Shown here in pieces: positions 59,581 through 64,000 of a stretch of 64,000 nucleotides of DNA. Source of the DNA: Comamonadaceae bacterium. GTDB lineage: Bacteria; Pseudomonadota; Gammaproteobacteria; Burkholderiales; Burkholderiaceae_C. The translations under genes and the position numbers were made by a program. The stretch spans positions 1 to 64,000 of the forward strand of contig CANFWT010000001.1 in the NCBI GenBank assembly GCA_947450895.1. The letters are read 5' to 3'. How positions within the stretch are numbered: position 1 is the stretch's first letter; the number at the start of each line of letters is the position of its first letter. Below the pieces are notes generated by a model. That model saw nothing but the letters and a program-made list of their open reading frames with translations, did not search any database and was not told where the DNA came from.

Positions 59581-60606
59581 CTAGGCCGCATGGGCGGCGA
59601 GCTGACGGTCGACCGCATCAAAAAAAGCGGGCTCAATGGTCTGTTCCAAAGCGACGCTCACCGCCCCTGGCGCCACGCGCCACAACTTGGGCGCGTCTTT
59701 TTCGGTGCAAACCAGCTGAAAGTTGCTCCAATTTGCGGTGTCTGCCTGGCGAAAGTCAAAGTGGTCGGGCAGCGCCTCGGTGCGAGAGAGTACCAGCCCG
59801 CTTTGGCGCAGCATGGCGAAAAAAATCTCAGGGCGGGCAATGCCGGCAAGGGCCATCACGGGCAAGCGCCCCGGTGCGTTCAGCGCTAGCAAAGGACGGG
59901 CCGTGCCGGTGTGGTCCAAGGCGATGCCACTGAGGTTGCGTTGGGCACTGAAGGCGCCCATGGGTGCTCGCCCGCTGGTATGTACCACCAGCAGCCGGTC
60001 GTCGCGTTGGCCTGCGCGGGCAATTGCGTGGCGTGGCCAGGGTTCGCGCAGAGGCCCTGCGGGAAGCTGCCAACCGTTGCCGCAGCCCCGGTCATCAAAG
60101 ACGCAAATGTCCAGGTCGCGCCACATACGGTAGTGTTGCAAACCATCGTCGCAAACTATTACCCGCAGGTCTGGGTGGCGCTGTAACAGCGCGTTGGCGG
60201 CGCGCCAGCGGTCGCGCCCGACACCGACGGGCGCTCCAGTAGCGCGGTGAATGAGCAAGGGCTCGTCGCCCACGTCTTCCACCGCTGAAGTGGCATCTAC
60301 TGCCATACCGGATCCCTGGTCACGCCCGTAGCCACGCGACACCACGCCCACCTTATGACCTTGGGACCGCAGGTGGTGCACCAATGCGATGACGGTAGGC
60401 GTTTTGCCCGCGCCGCCAGCCACCACGTTACCGACGACGATCACAAAGGCGTCAACCCGTTGGCTGCGCAGACAGCCCCAACGAAACAGCTGGCGCCGCA
60501 CCGCGGCCAGCGCACCATAGCCCCACGCTACGGGCAAGAGCAGCCGCGCCAGCACCGTTTTGCCGGTCCAGGCGTGCAGCAGACCGGCGTGCAGCGCGGC
60601 GCGCAT
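59581..60606 (-). CDS. lpxK: Tetraacyldisaccharide 4'-kinase
   Basis: The 341-residue inner-membrane-associated kinase phosphorylates lipid A precursor at the 4' position. The P-loop is [19 protein letters not shown] (about residues 56-74). [32 protein letters not shown] and [23 protein letters not shown] follow. The N-terminal hydrophobic helix ([20 protein letters not shown]) is the membrane anchor. It starts 3 bases after exbD. Confidence 0.96.
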   Translation of the reverse strand: MRAALHAGLLHAWTGKTVLARLLLPVAWGYGALAAVRRQLFRWGCLRSQRVDAFVIVVGNVVAGGAGKTPTVIALVHHLRSQGHKVGVVSRGYGRDQGSGMAVDATSAVEDVGDEPLLIHRATGAPVGVGRDRWRAANALLQRHPDLRVIVCDDGLQHYRMWRDLDICVFDDRGCGNGWQLPAGPLREPWPRHAIARAGQRDDRLLVVHTSGRAPMGAFSAQRNLSGIALDHTGTARPLLALNAPGRLPVMALAGIARPEIFFAMLRQSGLVLSRTEALPDHFDFRQADTANWSNFQLVCTEKDAPKLWRVAPGAVSVALEQTIEPAFFDAVDRQLAAHAA

Positions 60607-60609
60607 CGC

Positions 60610-61080
60610 TTACTCCGCGCCCGGCGCGGTGGGAGCCTGCAGTGCGAAGGTCACTTGGCTGATGCCCGCCAAACGGGCCGCTTCTATCGCTGTCATGACC
60701 GACTGGTGCGTGGCATTGGCATCTGCGCTCACGATCAGCACCGGGGTGCCTGTGCCCTGGATGCTGGCACGCAGCGCGGTGGTCAGGGCCCGCAAGCCAC
60801 GGCCCGGGAGCGCTTCGTTGTCCACGCTGTAGTCTCCGCCAGCGCTCACACCCACATGGATTTCGCGCGGGAATTCGCGCGCCTTTTCTGCATTCGCCGT
60901 GGGCAAAGTGATTTTGAGCTGGGTGTATTTGTTGTAGGTGGTCGATAGCATCAGGAATATCAATACCACCAAGAGCACATCGATAAAGGGAATCAGATTG
61001 ATCTCGGGTTCGTCGCGCCGTCGCGATGCAAAGGACAGACCCGAACTTCCGTCACCCGAGGTGCCAAACCGTATGCTCAT
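60610..61080 (-). CDS. exbD: ExbD/TolR-family biopolymer transport protein
   Basis: The 156-residue protein has one membrane helix bearing the proton-accepting aspartate (EINLIPFIDVLLVVLIFLMLSTTY) and a periplasmic domain. It works with ExbB to turn proton flow into motion for TonB or a similar partner. No tonB is adjacent. The ATG at 61080 overlaps the exbB stop (ATGA). In this genomic setting before lpxK it is the conserved betaproteobacterial copy. Confidence 0.93.
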   Translation of the reverse strand: MSIRFGTSGDGSSGLSFASRRRDEPEINLIPFIDVLLVVLIFLMLSTTYNKYTQLKITLPTANAEKAREFPREIHVGVSAGGDYSVDNEALPGRGLRALTTALRASIQGTGTPVLIVSADANATHQSVMTAIEAARLAGISQVTFALQAPTAPGAE

Positions 61081-61742
61081 GGTCGAATATGTCCGCAGGT
61101 TTTGAGATGGCGCAGCATCTGTTCCGCACAGGTTTCTAGTGTCAGCAAATAGGCGTCCACCCGGGCGCGAAAGTAGCGCCAAAACACCAGCGCTGGAATT
61201 GCCACCAAGAGCCCAAAGGCCGTGTTGTACAACGCCATAGAAATGCCCTGGGCGAGCTGCGCCGGATTGCCCGCAGTCCCCGCGCTGGGCGATTGACCCC
61301 CAAAGATCTCGATCATGCCGATGACGGTGCCCAACAATCCCATCAAGGGGGCCGCGGACGCGACGGTGGCCAAGGCACTCAGGTGCGCCTCCAGGTGTTG
61401 CGCCGCGGCGCGGCCTGCGTTTTGCATAACAGCGCGTACGTCTTCTTCACTGCAGCCAGATGGCGCGTGAAGCGCTAGCAATGCGCTGCCCAACACCTTC
61501 CCGAGCACCGACCCGTTTTCTAGCTCGGCCACCGATGCGGGTTCGGGTATGCGCTGCCTGGTCGTGGCAAAAACGGCGGCGCTCAGGCCCTGCGGCGCGA
61601 CCCTGCCTTCAGCCAGGGCTACAAAGCGCTCGATGATGATGGCCAGCGCCAGCACCGAGCTCGCCATCAGCGGCCAAATCGGCCATCCAGCAGCTTGTAT
61701 GATGGAAAACAAGGGCGCACTCCCAACGTCTGTTGATATCAA
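61077..61742 (-). CDS. exbB: MotA/TolQ/ExbB proton-channel family protein
   Basis: The 221-residue protein has three membrane helices: residues about 14-36, and the conserved pair ALATVASAAPLMGLLGTVIGMIEIF and AQGISMALYNTAFGLLVAIPALVFW. It forms the pentameric stator around the ExbD dimer. It is the first gene of the six-gene leftward run ending in adk and is divergent from xseA across 87 bases. Confidence 0.94.
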   Translation of the reverse strand: MISTDVGSAPLFSIIQAAGWPIWPLMASSVLALAIIIERFVALAEGRVAPQGLSAAVFATTRQRIPEPASVAELENGSVLGKVLGSALLALHAPSGCSEEDVRAVMQNAGRAAAQHLEAHLSALATVASAAPLMGLLGTVIGMIEIFGGQSPSAGTAGNPAQLAQGISMALYNTAFGLLVAIPALVFWRYFRARVDAYLLTLETCAEQMLRHLKTCGHIRP

Positions 61743-61829
61743 CGCATTATCCGGGATTGTGTGCTGTGGGCCGTTTGCCTTGCCTGCCAGTCACGGGTTG
61801 GATACCTGAGTCAAGTCAACTCCATTTTT

Positions 61830-63152
61830 ATGCCCGACCTTCGATTCCCCCTTCGCAACACCCCCCAAGTATGGGGCGTGGGCGCCCTGTGCCATGCTAT
61901 TGCCGAGGCCTTGGATACGCGCTTTAACCCGGTTCGCGTGGCGGGCGAAGTCAGTGGCTTTGTACGCGCCGCCAGCGGGCACTGCTATTTTTCGCTCAAG
62001 GACGACAGCGGCCAGATCCGCTGCGCCATGTTCAAGCGCGCGGCCAGCGGCTTGGACTTTGTGCCGCGCGACGGTCAGCGCGTAGAGGTCGCGGGCCGCC
62101 TGGGCGTTTACGAGCCGCGGGGCGAGTTGCAACTGGTGGTAGAGAGCATGGCCCGGGCGGGCGAGGGCACGCTGTTTGAGCAGTTTTTGCAACTCAAGGC
62201 CAAACTCGAAGCACAGGGCTTGTTTGATCCGACGCACAAGCGCCCGCTTCCCCGCCAGGTGCGCGGCATTGGCCTGGTCACCTCGCTGGGGGCGGCCGCG
62301 CTGCACGATGTGGCCACCGCACTGCAGCGCCGTGCCCCGCACATTCCGGTGGTGCTGGCACCGGCCAGCGTGCAAGGCGCTGGCGCGGCGGCTGAAATCT
62401 GCCAGGCCTTGCAGCAGCTTTACGCCATGGCCGTGGCTGGGCCCGATGCTGGCGGGGCGGGCGCGGTGCCGATTGACGTCATCTTGCTGGTGCGCGGAGG
62501 CGGCGCTCTGGAAGACCTGTGGTCGTTCAACGACGAGACGCTGGCGCGGACCCTGTTTGACAGCCCGGTGCCGGTTGTGGCGGGCATTGGCCACGAAACC
62601 GACTTCACGATTGCCGACTTTGTGGCCGACCTGCGCGCGCCCACGCCCACAGCGGCTGCCGAACTGTGCGCGCCCGCGCGCCAGGAGGTGCTCGACGCGG
62701 CCGCCTGGCTGCAAGACCGCATGCAGACCGCCGCCTACCGGGCGCTGGACCGCCGCGCCCAGGCGCTGGACCTGGCTACATCGCGCCTGGGCCGCCCGTC
62801 CGCGACGGTGGCGCGCATGCAACTGGCGGTCGCAGCGCTTGCGCAGCGCCTGGGCCAAGCGCTGCCGCAGCGATTGCAAGGTCCGCAGGTGGCGCTGCAA
62901 CGCCTGCAAACCGCGCTGGACGTGGCCGGCCAACGCGCTTTGCAAACCCAGGCCCACCGTCTGGCCGCGCTCGAACTGCGCCTGGGCCTGCTGGACCCGC
63001 GCCTGGTGCTTGCGCGGGGTTACGCTTGGCTCAGTGACGCACAAGGACAGGCGCTCACCCACGCGGCGCAGCTGCAAGTGGGGCAGGCCGTAGAAGCCAC
63101 CCTGGCCGACGGTAAGGCTGCTTTGCGCGTGGAGTCGGTCGAGGCCAATTAG
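61830..63152 (+). CDS. xseA: Exodeoxyribonuclease VII large subunit
   Basis: The 440-residue nuclease degrades single-stranded DNA with XseB. The N-terminal OB fold is clear (TRFNPVRVAGEVSGFVRAASGHCYFSLKDDSGQIRCAMF), and the catalytic domain carries GIGLVTSLGAAALHDVATAL, VPIDVILLVRGGGALEDLWSFND and VVAGIGHETDFTIADFVADLRAPTPTAAAEL. A coiled-coil region follows. The ATG at 61830 fits the family start. xseB is not nearby. Confidence 0.96.
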   Translation: MPDLRFPLRNTPQVWGVGALCHAIAEALDTRFNPVRVAGEVSGFVRAASGHCYFSLKDDSGQIRCAMFKRAASGLDFVPRDGQRVEVAGRLGVYEPRGELQLVVESMARAGEGTLFEQFLQLKAKLEAQGLFDPTHKRPLPRQVRGIGLVTSLGAAALHDVATALQRRAPHIPVVLAPASVQGAGAAAEICQALQQLYAMAVAGPDAGGAGAVPIDVILLVRGGGALEDLWSFNDETLARTLFDSPVPVVAGIGHETDFTIADFVADLRAPTPTAAAELCAPARQEVLDAAAWLQDRMQTAAYRALDRRAQALDLATSRLGRPSATVARMQLAVAALAQRLGQALPQRLQGPQVALQRLQTALDVAGQRALQTQAHRLAALELRLGLLDPRLVLARGYAWLSDAQGQALTHAAQLQVGQAVEATLADGKAALRVESVEAN

Positions 63153-63197
63153 TTTCTACAATCCTTCTTTTTAACCCTAACCCGCCCAGAGGACCCT

Positions 63198-63782
63198 ATG
63201 GAACACACCCTGCCCGCACTGCCTTACGCTATTGACGCATTGGCCCCCGCCTATTCCCAGGAAACCCTGGAGTTTCACCACGGCAAGCACCACAACGCCT
63301 ACGTGGTCAACCTCAACAACCTGCAAAAAGGCACTGAGTTTGAGGCCATGGCCCTCGAAGAAATCATCAAAAAATCCAGCGGCGGCATCTACAACAACTC
63401 CGCCCAAATCTGGAACCACACCTTTTTCTGGAACTGCATGAAGCCCCAAGGCGGCGGCGAACCCACTGGCGCACTGGCTGCCGCGATCACCGCCAAGTGG
63501 GGCAGCTACGCAGCGTTTAAAGAAGCCTTCGTCAAGTCCGCCGTGGGCAACTTTGGCTCAGGCTGGACCTGGTTGGTGAAAAAGGCCGACGGCTCGGTGG
63601 ACATCGTCAACATGGGCGCCGCTGGCACCCCGCTGACCACCGGCGACACCGCGCTGTTGACCGTGGACGTGTGGGAACACGCCTACTACATCGACTACCG
63701 CAACATGCGTCCCAAGTTCGTGGAAACCTTCCTCGACAAGCTGGTGAACTGGGGATTTGCAGAAGCCAACTTCGCAGCCTAA
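63198..63782 (+). CDS. sodB: Superoxide dismutase, Fe/Mn type
   Basis: The 194-residue cytoplasmic enzyme has metal ligands in [22 protein letters not shown] and the closing [13 protein letters not shown]. FNxxAQxWNHTFFW with GNFGSGW is the Fe-SOD style (Q in SAQIWNH). A strong terminator follows. It is 45 bases after xseA. Confidence 0.96.
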   Translation: MEHTLPALPYAIDALAPAYSQETLEFHHGKHHNAYVVNLNNLQKGTEFEAMALEEIIKKSSGGIYNNSAQIWNHTFFWNCMKPQGGGEPTGALAAAITAKWGSYAAFKEAFVKSAVGNFGSGWTWLVKKADGSVDIVNMGAAGTPLTTGDTALLTVDVWEHAYYIDYRNMRPKFVETFLDKLVNWGFAEANFAA

Positions 63783-63823
63783 TCTCCGAAGTGAACGCGC
63801 CCGATTGGGGCTGCGGAATGAAG

Positions 63824-63860
63824 AAATGCCAGCCGGTGCAAACCAGGCTGGCATTTTTTT
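63824..63860 (+). terminator. Intrinsic terminator after sodB
   Basis: AAATGCCAGCC (63824-63834) pairs with GGCTGGCATTT (63846-63856) over an 11-base loop and continues into a T run. The left arm begins with A, so it may also serve the converging cytochrome gene. Confidence 0.92.
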
Positions 63861-63883
63861 GGTGTGCGGTAAACGCTTGGCGC

Positions 63884-64000
63884 CTAATGCAATCCCAAGA
63901 CCCAAGCGACAAGCCGCTTCGATTCCTCGGGCGACACCTGCGCGTTGGCCGGCATGTAGACCACGCCCCACACGCCGTTGCCGCCCTGGCGCACTTTGAG
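63884..64000 (-). CDS. Class I c-type cytochrome, C-terminal fragment
   Basis: The last 38 codons of a leftward gene that continues beyond the window. The residues LKVRQGGNGVWGVVYMPANA then SPEESKRLVAWVLGL match the end of cytochrome c-551/c5 types: the Met ligand loop (G-x-W-G-x-x-x-M-P) and the final helix. The haem-binding CxxCH lies outside the window. It converges with sodB. Confidence 0.8.
   Translation of the reverse strand, partial: LKVRQGGNGVWGVVYMPANAQVSPEESKRLVAWVLGLH

Noticed and set aside
61791..63077. A 428-codon open frame opposite xseA
   Set aside because: Arg/Gln/His-rich antisense frame with no motif; xseA on the plus strand has full domain support.

Overview
The window is a chromosomal segment of a betaproteobacterium, most likely order Burkholderiales and family Comamonadaceae (Rhodoferax/Polaromonas-like; the genus is a guess). 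Support comes from the gene neighbourhoods (pst-phoU-phoB-phoR, exbB-exbD-lpxK-kdsB-adk, dnaX-ybaB-recR with ffs beside it, sigma/DUF3619/DUF3106/RDD, aat-bpt), a B-type L31 and the overall protein sequences. Genes are dense and mostly housekeeping. No insertion sequence, prophage, integron, CRISPR array or toxin-antitoxin cassette was seen, and no gene-free stretch exceeds 300 bases.

Layout. 1-3.4 kb: the end of a GNAT acetyltransferase, a secreted metallophosphoesterase, a ZntB-type transporter and a NUDIX hydrolase. 3.6-16.8 kb: a phosphate/polyphosphate region with an OlsB-like acyltransferase, ppk1, sixA, a histone-H1-like DNA-binding candidate, ppx, a fasciclin lipoprotein, then pstSCAB-phoU-phoB-phoR. 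The fasciclin gene and pstS are divergent and each has its own well-formed Pho box. 16.8-22.3 kb: a polytopic membrane protein, rpmE2, rho, trxA, a flavoprotein and the 4.5S (SRP) RNA gene. 22.4-29.4 kb: dnaX (with an A9 slippery run), ybaB, recR, a MAPEG protein, mltD, gloB, a methyltransferase and rnhA. 29.4-32.6 kb: the moaA-mobA-moeA molybdenum cofactor operon. 32.8-34.2 kb: a degenerate histidine-kinase-like protein convergent with a NarL/FixJ regulator. 34.3-37.2 kb: hppA (proton-pumping pyrophosphatase) divergent from ppa.

37.2-42.8 kb: a FemAB-like protein divergent from nadE-glnB, then a leftward operon of an ECF-like sigma factor, DUF3619, DUF3106 and an RDD membrane protein. 43-50.3 kb: ilvB-ilvH-ilvC, pssA, leuA and a PBP7-like peptidase. 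50.3-53.0 kb: iclR, bpt and aat (N-degron transferases), followed by tRNA-Pro(UGG) and tRNA-Arg(UCU). 53-57.7 kb: murI, class I fumarase and acs. 57.8-61.7 kb: adk, kdsB, a Trm112-like protein, lpxK, exbD and exbB. 61.8-64 kb: xseA, sodB and the end of a c-type cytochrome gene.

The clearest theme is phosphate economy: Pi uptake and sensing, polyphosphate synthesis and breakdown, pyrophosphate hydrolysis with and without proton pumping, and a probable phosphorus-free lipid enzyme. I found no unmistakable new multi-gene system. The best leads are the Pho-controlled fasciclin lipoprotein, the dnaX slippery site, the H1-tailed ribbon-helix-helix candidate with an inverted repeat at its promoter, the kinase-like protein with eroded ATP-binding boxes, and the DUF3619 sigma-factor operon.
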